DNA of 64,000 bases from Acuticoccus sp. MNP-M23 (GCF_031195445.1 NZ_CP133480.1:3588501-3652500); one strand, 5' to 3'. Numbered from the stretch's first letter, positions 19,644 through 28,317 are shown. Numbers and translations are program-made. Notes: a model not told the origin generated them from the sequence alone.

Positions 19644-20782
19644 CGATCGACACCGTTTATCTGAAGGACACGTTGGCCGAGCTTTTGTCCATCGCGTCGC
19701 CAACGGGTTATACCGACACCATCGTCCGCGCCGCAGCGGCCGAACTGCGGCGCCTCGGCGTCGAGATCGAGATCACGCGGCGCGGTGCGATCCGGGCGCG
19801 CATCCCGGGCGCGACCCCTCTGGGCGCGCGGGCGCTGATTGCCCATCTCGACACCATCGGTGCCCAGGTGAAGATGCTGAAGGGCAACGGGCGGCTGGAA
19901 CTGGTGCCGGTGGGCACCTGGTCGGCCCGCTTTGCCGAGGGCGCACGCGCCACGGTGTTCACCGACAGTGGCGCATACCGGGGCACGATCCTGCCGCTGA
20001 AGGCGAGCGGCCACGTCTTCAATGACGAGATCGATAATCAGCCGGTGGGGTGGAACAACGTCGAGCTGCGCGTGGATGCGCCGGTGTTCAACGAGGGCGA
20101 CCTGACCAAGCATGGCTTCGCCATCGGCGATCTGGTGGCAATCGACCCGCAGCCGGAGTTCATGGACAACGACTTCATCGTCTCGCGCCATCTGGACGAC
20201 AAGGCAGGCGTTGCGATCCTGTTTGCGACCATGGAAGCGCTGATCCGCTCCAAGGCGGAACTGCCGGTGGATCTGGTGGTGATCTTCTCCATTGCCGAAG
20301 AGGTCGGCATTGGCGGCGCGTCCGTTCTGACCGACGACATTGCCTCGCTGGTGGCCATTGACAACGGCACCAGCGCGCCGGGGCAGGCAAGCTCCGAGTT
20401 CGGCGTGACGGTGGCGATGGCCGACCAGTCCGGCCCGTTCGATTTTCATCTCACGCACAAGCTTGTGAAGTTGTGCGAGGTCAACGAGATCCGCTATCAG
20501 AAGGATGTGTTCCGGTACTATCGTTCAGATAGCGCTGCGGCGCTTCAGGCGGGGTTCGATGTTCGCACCGCGCTGGTGACGTTTGGTGTGGATGCCTCCC
20601 ATGGCTATGAGCGGATCCACATGCATGCGTTGCGCTCGATTTCGGAGCTGTTGACGGCGTTCGCGCTGAGCCCCGTGGAGATTACAAGAGACCGGGAGCA
20701 GATCGGTTCGATCGCCGGCTTCCCCTCACAGCCGATGGAGGATGCCGACGTGTTTCCGCCTCCCGAGAAACCGCCGGTCTGA
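19631..20782 (+). CDS. M42-family metallopeptidase/hydrolase of the NAGGN osmoprotectant system
   Basis: A 383-residue M42-like zinc aminopeptidase family protein of the type found with asnO-ngg genes. Candidate metal ligands include ALIAHLDTIG, SRHLDDKAGVAIL and FSIAEEVGIGG, all canonical for the family. The GTG at 19631 overlaps ngg by 13 bp. In known clusters this gene always accompanies the synthetase and is thought to degrade or recycle the osmolyte; the exact reaction is unproven. Confidence 0.9.
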   Translation: MSRLTIDTVYLKDTLAELLSIASPTGYTDTIVRAAAAELRRLGVEIEITRRGAIRARIPGATPLGARALIAHLDTIGAQVKMLKGNGRLELVPVGTWSARFAEGARATVFTDSGAYRGTILPLKASGHVFNDEIDNQPVGWNNVELRVDAPVFNEGDLTKHGFAIGDLVAIDPQPEFMDNDFIVSRHLDDKAGVAILFATMEALIRSKAELPVDLVVIFSIAEEVGIGGASVLTDDIASLVAIDNGTSAPGQASSEFGVTVAMADQSGPFDFHLTHKLVKLCEVNEIRYQKDVFRYYRSDSAAALQAGFDVRTALVTFGVDASHGYERIHMHALRSISELLTAFALSPVEITRDREQIGSIAGFPSQPMEDADVFPPPEKPPV

Positions 20783-20785
20783 TCA

Positions 20786-22051
20786 ATGGACGTCATCACC
20801 GATACAGACACGCTCGCCGCCTTGTGCGAGCGTTTGCGTACCGCCCCGTTCGTCACCGTGGACACCGAGTTCATGCGCGAGACGACGTTCTGGCCCAAGC
20901 TGTGCCTGGTTCAGGTCGCGTCGACCGAGGACGCGGCGGTCATCGATCCGCTGGCGGACGGCATCTCGCTGGAGCCGCTGTTTGCATTATTGGCAGACGA
21001 GCGTGTGCTGAAGGTGTTCCACGCCGCACGGCAGGACATCGAGATCTTCCACCACCTGTCCGGCTCCGTGCCGACGCCGATCTTCGACACCCAGGTGGCG
21101 GCGATGGTGTGCGGGTTCGGCGATAGCATTGCCTACGACCAGATCGTGCAGCGGGTGACGGGTGCGACCGTGGACAAGTCGTCCCGCTTCACCAACTGGG
21201 CCGAGCGGCCGCTCAGCGAGGCGCAGCTGACCTATGCGCTGGCCGATGTGACCCACCTTCGGGACGTGTACGTCCACTTGCGCGATACGCTTGAGGCGCG
21301 GGGGCGGCACGAGTGGGTGGCCGAAGAGATGGCAATGCTGGCGTCTCCCGACACCTACGATCTGAAGCCGGAGGATGCCTGGCGGCGGTTGAAATCGCGC
21401 GCGCGGCAGCCGGTGGAGCTTGCCGTGCTGCAGGAGATTGCGGCGCTGCGCGAGCGCGAGGCCCGCAGCCGCGATGTACCGCGCAACCGGGTGCTGAAGG
21501 ACGACGTGATCTACGAGATCGGGTTGCAGCGGCCGCGCACGCCAGAAGCGCTCGGCAAACTGCGTGCTGTGTCCAAGGGGTTCGAGCGGTCGCGACTGGG
21601 TGCGATGGTTCTGGATGCCGTGAACGAGGTTCTGGCCCGTCCGTCCGGCACGCTGCCTTCACTGCCCAAGCGCAAGCAGAGCATCGAGGGCGCCAATGCG
21701 GCAGTGGACCTGATGAAGGTGCTTTTGAAGCTGTGCGCCGAAGCCGAAGGGGTTGCCCCCAAGGTTCTGGCCACGGTGGACGACCTGGAGGCGATCGTTT
21801 CGGGCGAGGACACGCCGGCGCTGAACGGTTGGCGGAAAGTTGTATTCGGCGACAAGGCGCTGCAGCTGAAGGACGGTGACATTGCCATCGCGTTCGACGG
21901 TCGCAGTCTGCGCACCATCGACTGCGCGCGACCCGTCAATCCGGCACCCGGCTCGGTTGCTGGCAAGAAGGGACGCCGGCGGCGCAAGAAAAGCGGTGAC
22001 GATGCGGCAGTTGCGCCGGAGGCCGCTGCCGAGCCCGCCGCCGAAAAATAG
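20786..22051 (+). CDS. rnd: Ribonuclease D
   Basis: A 421-residue DEDD-family 3'-5' exoribonuclease acting in tRNA 3' maturation. Exonuclease motifs are visible as FVTVDTEFMRE (Exo I), VFHAARQDIEIF (Exo II) and LTYALADVTHL (Exo III). An HRDC-like domain begins around ELAVLQEIAALRE. A basic, lysine/arginine-rich C-terminal tail (GKKGRRRRKK) is present. It begins 3 bp after the M42 gene and may be co-transcribed with it. An intrinsic-type hairpin follows the stop. Confidence 0.95.
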   Translation: MDVITDTDTLAALCERLRTAPFVTVDTEFMRETTFWPKLCLVQVASTEDAAVIDPLADGISLEPLFALLADERVLKVFHAARQDIEIFHHLSGSVPTPIFDTQVAAMVCGFGDSIAYDQIVQRVTGATVDKSSRFTNWAERPLSEAQLTYALADVTHLRDVYVHLRDTLEARGRHEWVAEEMAMLASPDTYDLKPEDAWRRLKSRARQPVELAVLQEIAALREREARSRDVPRNRVLKDDVIYEIGLQRPRTPEALGKLRAVSKGFERSRLGAMVLDAVNEVLARPSGTLPSLPKRKQSIEGANAAVDLMKVLLKLCAEAEGVAPKVLATVDDLEAIVSGEDTPALNGWRKVVFGDKALQLKDGDIAIAFDGRSLRTIDCARPVNPAPGSVAGKKGRRRRKKSGDDAAVAPEAAAEPAAEK

Positions 22052-22052
22052 C

Positions 22053-22078
22053 AACGGCACCGTTGCGGCGGTGCCGTT
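22053..22078. terminator. Hairpin between convergent rnd and gpt
   Basis: AACGGCACCG (22053-22062) and CGGTGCCGTT (22069-22078) form a perfect 10-bp stem with a 6-base loop, located between the two convergent stop codons. There is no long T-run, but position and symmetry fit a bidirectional terminator. Confidence 0.7.
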
Positions 22079-22097
22079 CAGCCGATCTGCGGATGCT

Positions 22098-22598
22098 TCA
22101 GTTCGTGCCGCGGATCGGCGGCTGGAACGAATAGCCGAGATCCCACGGGAAGTAGATCCACGTATCCTGGCTGACTTCGGTGACGAACGTGTCCACCTGG
22201 GGGCGGCCCGACGGCTTGGCGTAGACCGTGGCGAGATGGGCGCCGGGGAGCATCTGACGGACGAGCATTGCTGTCTTGCCGGTATCGACCAGGTCGTCGA
22301 CGATCAGGATCTTCGACTTGTCCGGCATGTCGATGAGGGCCTGGTCGATCTTCTTGACGACGCTCAGTTCGTCCAGCTGCTTGAACTCGCCATAAGAGAC
22401 GACGCAGACAGTGTCGATCAGGCGCAGGTCGAGTTCCCGCGCGACGATCGCCGACGGCACGAGGCCGCCGCGGGTGATGCAGACGATGGCCTCGAACGGG
22501 CCGACGCCTGAAAGGCGCCAGGCAAGTGCGCGGCAATCGCGGTGGAATTGATCCCAGGAAACGGGAAAGGCTTTTTCGGGCAGCGCGGCGGTTGTCAT
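22098..22598 (-). CDS. gpt: Xanthine phosphoribosyltransferase
   Basis: A 166-residue purine salvage enzyme that transfers phosphoribose from PRPP to xanthine/guanine. The PRPP-binding motif is [15 protein letters not shown], and [24 protein letters not shown] is typical of Gpt. WIYFPWD near the C-terminus is the purine-stacking segment. The ATG at 22598 ([11 protein letters not shown]) is preferred to the open extension up to 22661, which would run into the neighbour's spacing. Confidence 0.93.
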   Translation of the reverse strand: MTTAALPEKAFPVSWDQFHRDCRALAWRLSGVGPFEAIVCITRGGLVPSAIVARELDLRLIDTVCVVSYGEFKQLDELSVVKKIDQALIDMPDKSKILIVDDLVDTGKTAMLVRQMLPGAHLATVYAKPSGRPQVDTFVTEVSQDTWIYFPWDLGYSFQPPIRGTN

Positions 22599-22629
22599 GA
22601 AGTTCGGTTCGCGCTGCCGGGCGCAATTG

Positions 22630-22965
22630 TCAAGGGCGCGGAAGGTTTCCGTGCGCTGCAATGGCCGGTTGTTGCTGTGACGCGGTGGCCGGTGCGAGGC
22701 GTTTGTCTTCGCCGGTGAGGGGAAGCTCGCTCTGGCCTTCGGTGCCGTCGTTCAGGATGGAACGCAGGGCTTCGCTGACCAGATCGCCGGTGGTGTAGGC
22801 AATTTCGGCACCTTGCTGGCAGGCCTGGGGGCGGCGGTCGCAGAAGCTGGCCGCGTCCTCGACTGCCGCGGACACGAATTCGCCCACGGGGGTCTCCGGC
22901 CGCAGCACGGAAATCGCAAAGGCGACCGCAATTACCACGAGCACCAGTTTAAATAGCGTTTTCAT
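22630..22965 (-). CDS. Small secreted or membrane-anchored protein, DUF5330-like
   Basis: A 111-residue protein with a positively charged start and one hydrophobic segment (residues 5-21), then a polar region containing two cysteines in [12 protein letters not shown]. Overall shape resembles DUF5330 proteins known from Hyphomicrobiales; the match is from memory and function is unknown. It lies 31 bp upstream of gpt on the same strand and is divergent from the peptidoglycan-binding gene. Confidence 0.7.
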   Translation of the reverse strand: MKTLFKLVLVVIAVAFAISVLRPETPVGEFVSAAVEDAASFCDRRPQACQQGAEIAYTTGDLVSEALRSILNDGTEGQSELPLTGEDKRLAPATASQQQPAIAAHGNLPRP

Positions 22966-23045
22966 GGAGTTAGCCTCGATTGACCTTGCGTCTGCCGAGA
23001 CTCTAGCCTTGGTAAGTTAAAGGAAAGGCGGATTGATTCGTTCAA

Positions 23046-23092
23046 ATTGCAACGGCGTGGCTGCACTGCAACACCAAAGGATTTGTTGCAAT
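23046..23092. promoter_or_regulatory. Inverted ATTGCAAC / GTTGCAAT boxes in a divergent promoter region
   Basis: ATTGCAAC (23046-23053) and GTTGCAAT (23085-23092) are exact reverse complements, with a third related ACTGCAAC at 23064-23071. They lie in the 190-bp divergent region between the DUF5330-like gene and the peptidoglycan-binding gene, which is richer in A+T. A regulator-binding role is possible but unproven. Confidence 0.3.
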
Positions 23093-23156
23093 CAGTTTAA
23101 CGTCATTTTCATTGCTCACGCACAAAAGTCTTGCCGAGGACGTGGAGGCGAGTGTC

Positions 23157-23903
23157 GTGAGTATTTCAGTCTGGCTCGAAGAACTTCCGGTTGAAAACTG
23201 GGCGGCGACGGTGGCGCGCACTGCGCGCCGGGTTCGCCGGCGGATTGCACGCAAGCCCGTGCGCACCCTTGGTTCGGGTGTCGCGGTGGTTGGCGTGCTT
23301 CTGATTGGCGCGAACGCCTTGTGGGATCAGGACAGCCGCCACCCGGCGCCGCTCTGGTCACAAGGCGGTGATGCCGGCGCGCAAGCGCGGCTGCTGGGCG
23401 CCCACGCGCCTGTGCGGCAGGCCGAGGACGATTCGGCCGGGCCCGACCCGCTGGTGGAGCAGTTTCAGGCGGGTCTGGCGGACATGGGCCTTTATGATGG
23501 CGCCGTGGACGGGATCCTTGATGAGCGCACTGCGTCGGCCATCGGACAGTTCGAGGCATCGCGCGGGCTTACGATGACGGGCAAGCCGAGCGTCGGCGCT
23601 CTGGCTGCGCTCGGCGAGGGCGCCGACGGTGGCGGCGCGGCGGACGACCAGATCGCGGCACTGACCGGCGGCTCGGAAGCGATCTCGATCACCGCTGCGT
23701 CGTTGGAGGCGATCCCGCCGGTGCGGACGGCCGCAGAGATCCAGGCCGCTCTCAACCGCGTTGGCTATGGACCGCTGACCGTAGACGGGGTGATGGGGCC
23801 GAACACGCAGTCCGCTCTCGCGCGGTTTGCCGAAAGTCAGGGGATGGCTGGCTCCGGAATGACGCCTGCGGTGCTGACTGCGCTTGCTGCTGCCAGCCAA
23901 TGA
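23157..23903 (+). CDS. Membrane-anchored peptidoglycan-binding protein (two PG_binding_1 repeats)
   Basis: A 248-residue protein with an amphipathic basic N-terminus (ARRVRRRIARKPV), one transmembrane segment (about residues 39-56), and two peptidoglycan-binding_1 repeats. The repeats read LVEQFQAGLADMGLYDGAVDGILDERT-like and EIQAALNRVGYGPLTVDGVMGPNT-like (quoted in part). GTG at 23157 is chosen because GAGGCGAG precedes it; an in-frame TTG at 23112 is less likely. It probably ties the inner membrane to the cell wall. DUF1491 follows 15 bp later. Confidence 0.78.
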   Translation: MSISVWLEELPVENWAATVARTARRVRRRIARKPVRTLGSGVAVVGVLLIGANALWDQDSRHPAPLWSQGGDAGAQARLLGAHAPVRQAEDDSAGPDPLVEQFQAGLADMGLYDGAVDGILDERTASAIGQFEASRGLTMTGKPSVGALAALGEGADGGGAADDQIAALTGGSEAISITAASLEAIPPVRTAAEIQAALNRVGYGPLTVDGVMGPNTQSALARFAESQGMAGSGMTPAVLTALAAASQ

Positions 23904-23918
23904 CGCCAGATAGGCGTC

Positions 23919-24269
23919 ATGGCTGCCTTGTTTGATGACGACCCCGCGCCTCGACTGAAGGCGTATTTCTGGATTGCAGGATATTTGCGCCGCTGCAGCA
24001 GCCGCGGCGCATTTGTGGCGCTGTCGCGCAAGGGCGACGCCAGCGCGGGCGCAATCTTCATCGAGATTCTCCACGGGCTTGGAACCGACCTCTGGGCGCC
24101 GGCCCCCGGCGGGGACGGGCGCGTGTTCGAGCGCGTTCTCAACAGCGTTCCCGGCTGGGAAGTGACCGAGCGGATGGACAAGGAAGCCGCGTTCGACCGC
24201 GACTTGTGGCTGGTGAGTGTGGAAGACCGGGCCGGGCGGTCATTTCTGGAGCGGGGCGAATATGTCTGA
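23919..24269 (+). CDS. DUF1491 family protein
   Basis: A 116-residue soluble protein matching the DUF1491 family of alphaproteobacteria ([21 protein letters not shown] start, and [19 protein letters not shown] near the end). Function unknown. It overlaps the YcgN-type gene by 8 bp and follows the peptidoglycan-binding gene closely, so the three may be one operon just upstream of the GTA cluster. Confidence 0.85.
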   Translation: MAALFDDDPAPRLKAYFWIAGYLRRCSSRGAFVALSRKGDASAGAIFIEILHGLGTDLWAPAPGGDGRVFERVLNSVPGWEVTERMDKEAAFDRDLWLVSVEDRAGRSFLERGEYV

Positions 24270-24720
24270 TCCGTTCTGGACGACCAAGGCGCTTGAAGAC
24301 ATGTCGCCGGCAGAGTGGGAATCGCTTTGCGACGGCTGTGGTCGCTGCTGCCTCAACAAGCTGGAAGACTGGGACACGGGGGAGATCGTGTTCACGACGG
24401 TGGCGTGTACGCTGCTGAACTCGGACACATGCCGTTGCCGTAATTACGAAAACAGGGCGGCCGTTGTGCCGGACTGCGTGACGCTGACGCCGGCAACGGT
24501 GCGCGAGATCGTGTGGCTGCCCGACAGTTGCGCCTACCGGAAGGTGGCGGAGGGGAGGGCGCTTTCGTGGTGGCACCCCCTCGTGTCCGGCTCTGCGGAG
24601 ACTGTGCATGAGGCCGGCGTTTCGGTGAAGGGGCGCACAGTGTCTGAGGATGGCATCACGCTGGAAGAGTATGAGCACTTCGTTGCGATGTGGCCGGGCG
24701 AGCCGGTGGAAGAAAACTAA
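24262..24720 (+). CDS. YcgN/UPF0260 family cysteine-cluster protein
   Basis: A 152-residue protein of the YcgN (UPF0260) family. Conserved cysteines appear in [15 protein letters not shown], then [18 protein letters not shown] and VPDCVTLT, which suggests metal or Fe-S binding. The ATG at 24262 has GGAGCGGGG upstream and overlaps DUF1491. The biochemical role is unknown. Confidence 0.9.
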   Translation: MSDPFWTTKALEDMSPAEWESLCDGCGRCCLNKLEDWDTGEIVFTTVACTLLNSDTCRCRNYENRAAVVPDCVTLTPATVREIVWLPDSCAYRKVAEGRALSWWHPLVSGSAETVHEAGVSVKGRTVSEDGITLEEYEHFVAMWPGEPVEEN

Positions 24721-24729
24721 AATCATAGG

Positions 24730-24758
24730 TTGACAGCGCAACGCTGTCGGCGTATAGA
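24730..24758 (+). promoter_or_regulatory. Near-consensus sigma-70 promoter upstream of the GTA cluster
   Basis: TTGACA (24730-24735), a 17-bp spacer and TATAGA (24753-24758) give an almost perfect housekeeping promoter ten bases after the YcgN-type stop. Transcription would start near 24765 and run through a 236-base leader into the TerS gene. Confidence 0.75.
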
Positions 24759-24818
24759 TTGTGCACAGTCGGAGAAATGGGCGCAGGGGTGGCGCCACGG
24801 TTTCTTCGCACGGGTTTG

Positions 24819-24889
24819 ACGGTCCGGATGGACCGTGAGCGGTTCGGGGTTGTTGCCGGTTTCGGTCGCAAACGCCGGGCCGTTTTTTT
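24819..24889 (+). promoter_or_regulatory. Leader hairpin and poly-T stop: possible attenuator or short RNA end
   Basis: Within the GTA leader, ACGGTCC (24819-24825) pairs with GGACCGT (24830-24836) around a 4-base loop. About 50 bases later a G+C-rich segment containing AAACG and CGTTT (short 5-bp stem) runs into seven T residues (24883-24889). This could be a weak terminator that yields a roughly 125-nt RNA, or an attenuator controlling entry into the cluster. The second stem is short, so the call is tentative. A small frame from ATG 24778 to 24989 is open but not convincing. Confidence 0.4.
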
Positions 24890-25000
24890 GTGCCATTTGC
24901 ATTGGGGCGCAGCCGCCTTGGGTGGCGGCACCGGCAGCTCTCCGGCTGCGGGCTGGCGGCGATGCTTCAGGTTTTGCGGGCTCGATTGAGTGGAGTGTCC

Positions 25001-25333
25001 ATGGTTGATTTGGGCTCTGAGGAGGCCGGGCGCGCCCGGCTGGTGACGCGGCTTTTCAACGCTTTTGGAAAGCAGCTGGACGATATCGAGGCGCGGGTGG
25101 AGGCTGCCGACGGCGCGAAGATTCTGGATGACACACGGGTCCTGAGCGGCCTTGCCAAGACGCTGGAGACGCTGCTTGGGGTGGAGCGGCGGCTTTCGGA
25201 GCCGGGTGGCGGCAAGGCGATGGATCTCGATGCGGTCCGCACCGAGCTTGCCGAGCGGCTGGCAGCGCTTCGGATGGCTCCGGACGATGGCAGCGCCGAG
25301 AGCCACGGCGACGTGCCGGACGGGGCGTCTTGA
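25001..25333 (+). CDS. GTA gp1-like small terminase subunit candidate
   Basis: A 110-residue, highly helical, charged protein directly upstream of TerL with overlapping stop/start (TTGA). The ATG at 25001 has GGAG five bases upstream; the open frame further upstream lacks such support. Position, size and a coiled-coil-like N-terminal half match the GTA g1 protein that acts as TerS in DNA packaging. No DNA-binding motif is obvious. Confidence 0.72.
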   Translation: MVDLGSEEAGRARLVTRLFNAFGKQLDDIEARVEAADGAKILDDTRVLSGLAKTLETLLGVERRLSEPGGGKAMDLDAVRTELAERLAALRMAPDDGSAESHGDVPDGAS

Positions 25334-26688
25334 CGGGGCCGCGCAAGCGCTCGACCACGGCACCCAACCTCAAGCGCGCTCTGGTGGCTTGCGCACGCCG
25401 CGGCCAGCTGGCGGCATTTGTCGCGTCGTTGCCGGCGGATCTGGCCGAGGCGCTGCTGGCGGACTGGCCGCTCTGGGCACGGGTGCAGCAGCTTGCGCCC
25501 AGGGGGCGCTGGGTGACGTGGGTCATGCTGGGCGGCCGGGGTGCCGGCAAGACCCGCGCTGGCGCCGAGTGGGTGCACACGCTGGCAACCGGGCATGGCG
25601 CAGGCGGTGAGGCGGCCGTGGGTCGGATCGCGCTGGTCGGCGAAACGCTGGCGGATGCGCGCGAAGTTATGGTGGAGGGCGTTTCCGGCCTCCTCTCCGT
25701 CGGGCGGCGGTGTGACCGGCCGAATTTTCAACCCTCGCGGCGGCGGCTGGAGTGGCCGAACGGTGCGGTGGCGCAGTTGTTTTCCGCAGCGGACCCGGAG
25801 AGCTTGCGAGGGCCGCAATTTGGCGCGGCATGGAGCGATGAGCTGGCCAAGTGGCCCGATGGGCAGGCCGTATGGGACATGCTGCAATTCGGCCTGCGGC
25901 TGGGGACGCGGCCCCGGCAGGTCGTGACGACAACGCCGCGCCCGGTACCACTGCTGAAAAACCTGATTGCGGCCTCGTCCACCATAGTGACGCGGATGAG
26001 CACCCACGAGAACGCGGCAAATCTGGCGCCGGGTTTTCTGGACATGGTGGTGGACAAGTATCAGGGCACCCGGCTCGGCCGGCAGGAGCTGAATGGCGAC
26101 ATTGTGGAGGACCGGGACGACGCGCTGTGGGAGCGCGGGCGGATCGAGCTTTCGCGGGTCGCCGAGGCGCCGGCGCTGGAACGCATTGTTGTGGCTGTGG
26201 ATCCACCGGCGACCAGCGGCGCAAAATCCGCCGCATGCGGAATTGTGGCAGCGGGGCTTGGCGCCGACGGAACGGCCTATGTGCTGGCAGACCGCACACT
26301 GGCGCGGGCAAGCCCGGAGGCCTGGGCGTCTCGTGCCGTGTCGCTCTATCACACGCTGGAGGCCGACGCGTTGATTGCGGAGGTGAACCAGGGCGGCGAG
26401 ATGGTGGCCACCGTGGTGCGCGAGCAGGATGCCGGCGTGCCGGTGACGGCGGTGCGTGCCAGCCGGGGCAAGTGGACACGGGCCGAGCCGGTGGCGCTGC
26501 TGTATGCGCAGGGCCGCGTGAAGCACGTGGGCGTGATGCCCGAGCTTGAAGACCAGATGTGCAATTTCGTGCCGGGCGGGACCAGCGAGGGCGTCTCGCC
26601 GGACCGGATCGACGCGCTGGTGTGGGCGATCGCCAGCCTGATGCTGGACCGCTCCGGCCAGGCGCCAAGGGTGAGGCGCTTTGGCTGA
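25330..26688 (+). CDS. Terminase large subunit (GTA gp2)
   Basis: The ATPase/nuclease that packages DNA into heads. The 452-residue protein has Walker A GGRGAGKT at residues 68-75, Walker B-like GAAWSDELAKW, a coupling TTTPRP motif and a C-terminal RNaseH-like nuclease with IVVAVDPPAT and PDRIDALVWA acidic residues. The only sensible start is the TTG at 25330, which overlaps the gp1 stop. A GTG at 25384 would be the next option. GTA terminases package random headfuls of host DNA. Confidence 0.93.
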   Translation: MTGPRKRSTTAPNLKRALVACARRGQLAAFVASLPADLAEALLADWPLWARVQQLAPRGRWVTWVMLGGRGAGKTRAGAEWVHTLATGHGAGGEAAVGRIALVGETLADAREVMVEGVSGLLSVGRRCDRPNFQPSRRRLEWPNGAVAQLFSAADPESLRGPQFGAAWSDELAKWPDGQAVWDMLQFGLRLGTRPRQVVTTTPRPVPLLKNLIAASSTIVTRMSTHENAANLAPGFLDMVVDKYQGTRLGRQELNGDIVEDRDDALWERGRIELSRVAEAPALERIVVAVDPPATSGAKSAACGIVAAGLGADGTAYVLADRTLARASPEAWASRAVSLYHTLEADALIAEVNQGGEMVATVVREQDAGVPVTAVRASRGKWTRAEPVALLYAQGRVKHVGVMPELEDQMCNFVPGGTSEGVSPDRIDALVWAIASLMLDRSGQAPRVRRFG

Positions 26689-26714
26689 ACGACAGACTTT
26701 CGACGGACGTTTCG

Positions 26715-26737
26715 GGGCCCTTCTGGGGCCCTTTTTT
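26715..26737 (+). terminator. Intrinsic terminator between terminase and portal genes
   Basis: GGGCCC (26715-26720), a 5-base loop, GGGCCC (26726-26731) and six T residues (26732-26737) form a textbook intrinsic terminator 27 bases after the terminase stop codon. The portal ribosome-binding site comes 22 bases later, with no obvious new promoter in between. Confidence 0.75.
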
Positions 26738-26768
26738 GTTGGCCGGTTCGCTGGCGGGAAGGATCGCG

Positions 26769-27956
26769 ATGGGCATTTTCGGGAAACGCGAAGAGAAGGC
26801 CTCGCGGGTGGGCCGCCTGATGCAGGTGGAGACGCTCGGCCGCCCGGCCTGGACGCCGCGGGACTACGCGTCCCTCGCACGGGAAGGGTTTGCCAAGAAC
26901 CCCATCGTGTTCCGCGCGGTGCGGATGATTGCGGAGGCCGCGGCCTCGGCGCCGTGGCTGCTTTACGACGGGGCGCGGGAGGTTGAGACGCACCCGCTGC
27001 TCGACCTGCTGATGCGCCCGAACCCGGCACAGTCGGGCGCAACGCTGATGGAGACCGTTTACGGGCACCTGATGGTGGCCGGCAACGCCTACATCGAGGT
27101 GGTCGCCATCGAGGGCCGGCCGCGCGAGATGTTTGCGCTGCGGCCGGACCGGATGCGGGTGGTGCCGGGCGCGGATGGCTGGCCGTCCGGCTTCGTCTAC
27201 CGGGCCGGAGGGCGGACGGTGGAGTTCGTGCAGGAGGGGGCGGTGCCGCCAATCCTGCACCTAACGATGTTCCATCCGCTCGATGACCACTACGGGTTTG
27301 CGCCCATCGAGGCGGCGCAGACGAGCCTTGATATTCACAACGCCTCTGGCGCGTGGAGCAAGGCGTTGCTCGACAACGCGGCGCGGCCGTCCGGCGCGCT
27401 GGTCTATACCGGCGAGGGGAACCTGACCGATGACCAGTTCGACCGGCTGAAGGCCGAGCTGGAGGATGGCTATAGCGGGGCGCGCAACGCGGGCCGTCCG
27501 CTGCTTCTGGAGGGCGGGCTCGACTGGAAGACGATGGCCATGAGCCCGCGGGACATGGACTTCATCGAGGCCAAGAACCAGGCCGCGCGCGAGATTGCAC
27601 TGGCCTTTGGTGTCCCGCCGATGCTGCTCGGCATTCCGGGGGACAACACCTACGCCAACTACCGCGAGGCGAACCGGGCGTTCTGGCGCCAGACGGTGCT
27701 GCCGCTGGTGAACCGGACCGCACAGTCTCTCGGCAACTGGCTGGGGGAAGCCTGGCCGGAGGAGCTGCGCCTTGCCTTTGATGCCGATCAGATCGACGCG
27801 CTTTCCACCGAGCGCGAGTCGCTCTGGGACCGGGTTGCGTCCGCCGACTTCCTGACGCGTGCGGAAAAGCGGGAAGCCGTGGGGTATGGCGCGGAAGAAA
27901 CCGCGGCGGAAGGAACTGGTGCGGAGGGCGGCCCGCAGGCGGCTGCCACGCGCTGA
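26769..27956 (+). CDS. Phage portal protein, HK97 family (GTA gp3)
   Basis: A 395-residue portal that forms the DNA entry ring of the head. Family features include NPIVFRAVRMIAEAAASAPW near the N-terminus and FGVPPMLLGIPGDNTYANY toward the C-terminus. The ATG at 26769 (MGIFGKREEKAS) has AAGGA at 26759-26763. The stop overlaps the next start (TGATG). Confidence 0.94.
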   Translation: MGIFGKREEKASRVGRLMQVETLGRPAWTPRDYASLAREGFAKNPIVFRAVRMIAEAAASAPWLLYDGAREVETHPLLDLLMRPNPAQSGATLMETVYGHLMVAGNAYIEVVAIEGRPREMFALRPDRMRVVPGADGWPSGFVYRAGGRTVEFVQEGAVPPILHLTMFHPLDDHYGFAPIEAAQTSLDIHNASGAWSKALLDNAARPSGALVYTGEGNLTDDQFDRLKAELEDGYSGARNAGRPLLLEGGLDWKTMAMSPRDMDFIEAKNQAAREIALAFGVPPMLLGIPGDNTYANYREANRAFWRQTVLPLVNRTAQSLGNWLGEAWPEELRLAFDADQIDALSTERESLWDRVASADFLTRAEKREAVGYGAEETAAEGTGAEGGPQAAATR

Positions 27957-28141
27957 TGGATCCGCTGACGCAAAGCGTGGTGGAGCGCGGTGACCTTGCG
28001 CACCTCGCTCTTTTTATGTGGGCCACCGCGAGCTCCGGACTGCTGGTCTGGACGATGCGGGAGCTGGCCCGGTCCAACCGGCGATTCAGCGACTTTGTCA
28101 GTGCCATCGCCAAGATCAACTCATTGTTCGGGCAGGATTGA
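27956..28141 (+). CDS. Mini-protein with one membrane segment between portal and protease
   Basis: A 61-residue protein coupled to the portal stop (TGATG) and to the next mini-gene (TGATG at 28139-28143). One hydrophobic stretch lies at about residues 16-33, followed by a basic RELARSNRRFSDF segment. RcGTA clusters also carry a tiny gene between gp3 and gp4 (g3.5), which this may match by position. Function unknown. Confidence 0.65.
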   Translation: MDPLTQSVVERGDLAHLALFMWATASSGLLVWTMRELARSNRRFSDFVSAIAKINSLFGQD

Positions 28142-28317
28142 TGGCTGTTTTCTGGAAGCGGGCGATGACGCCTGTGATCCGTCTGACGACGGTTGAGCCG
28201 GTTGCCCATGAGGCAACCTTCGAGGAATTCGCCGCCAGGTTGCGGCGCGCCGTGGTGGAGCACCGCATTCGCGACATGCCGCGGGTGGTGAGCTTTGCCA
28301 GGAGGCGGGCGCTTTGA
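28141..28317 (+). CDS. Second mini-protein between portal and protease
   Basis: A 58-residue basic protein starting at the ATG at 28141, which overlaps the preceding stop, and ending in an overlap with the TTG start of the protease (TTGA). The composition is coding-like for this genome (FEEFAARLRRAVVEHR is an amphipathic helix). No family recognised; possibly a scaffold or delta-like accessory factor, though there is no direct evidence. Confidence 0.55.
   Translation: MAVFWKRAMTPVIRLTTVEPVAHEATFEEFAARLRRAVVEHRIRDMPRVVSFARRRAL

Noticed and set aside
24778-24989. Small plus-strand frame in the GTA leader with GGAG before its ATG
   Set aside because: Composition is not coding-like, and it crosses the poly-T segment; more likely an untranslated leader.
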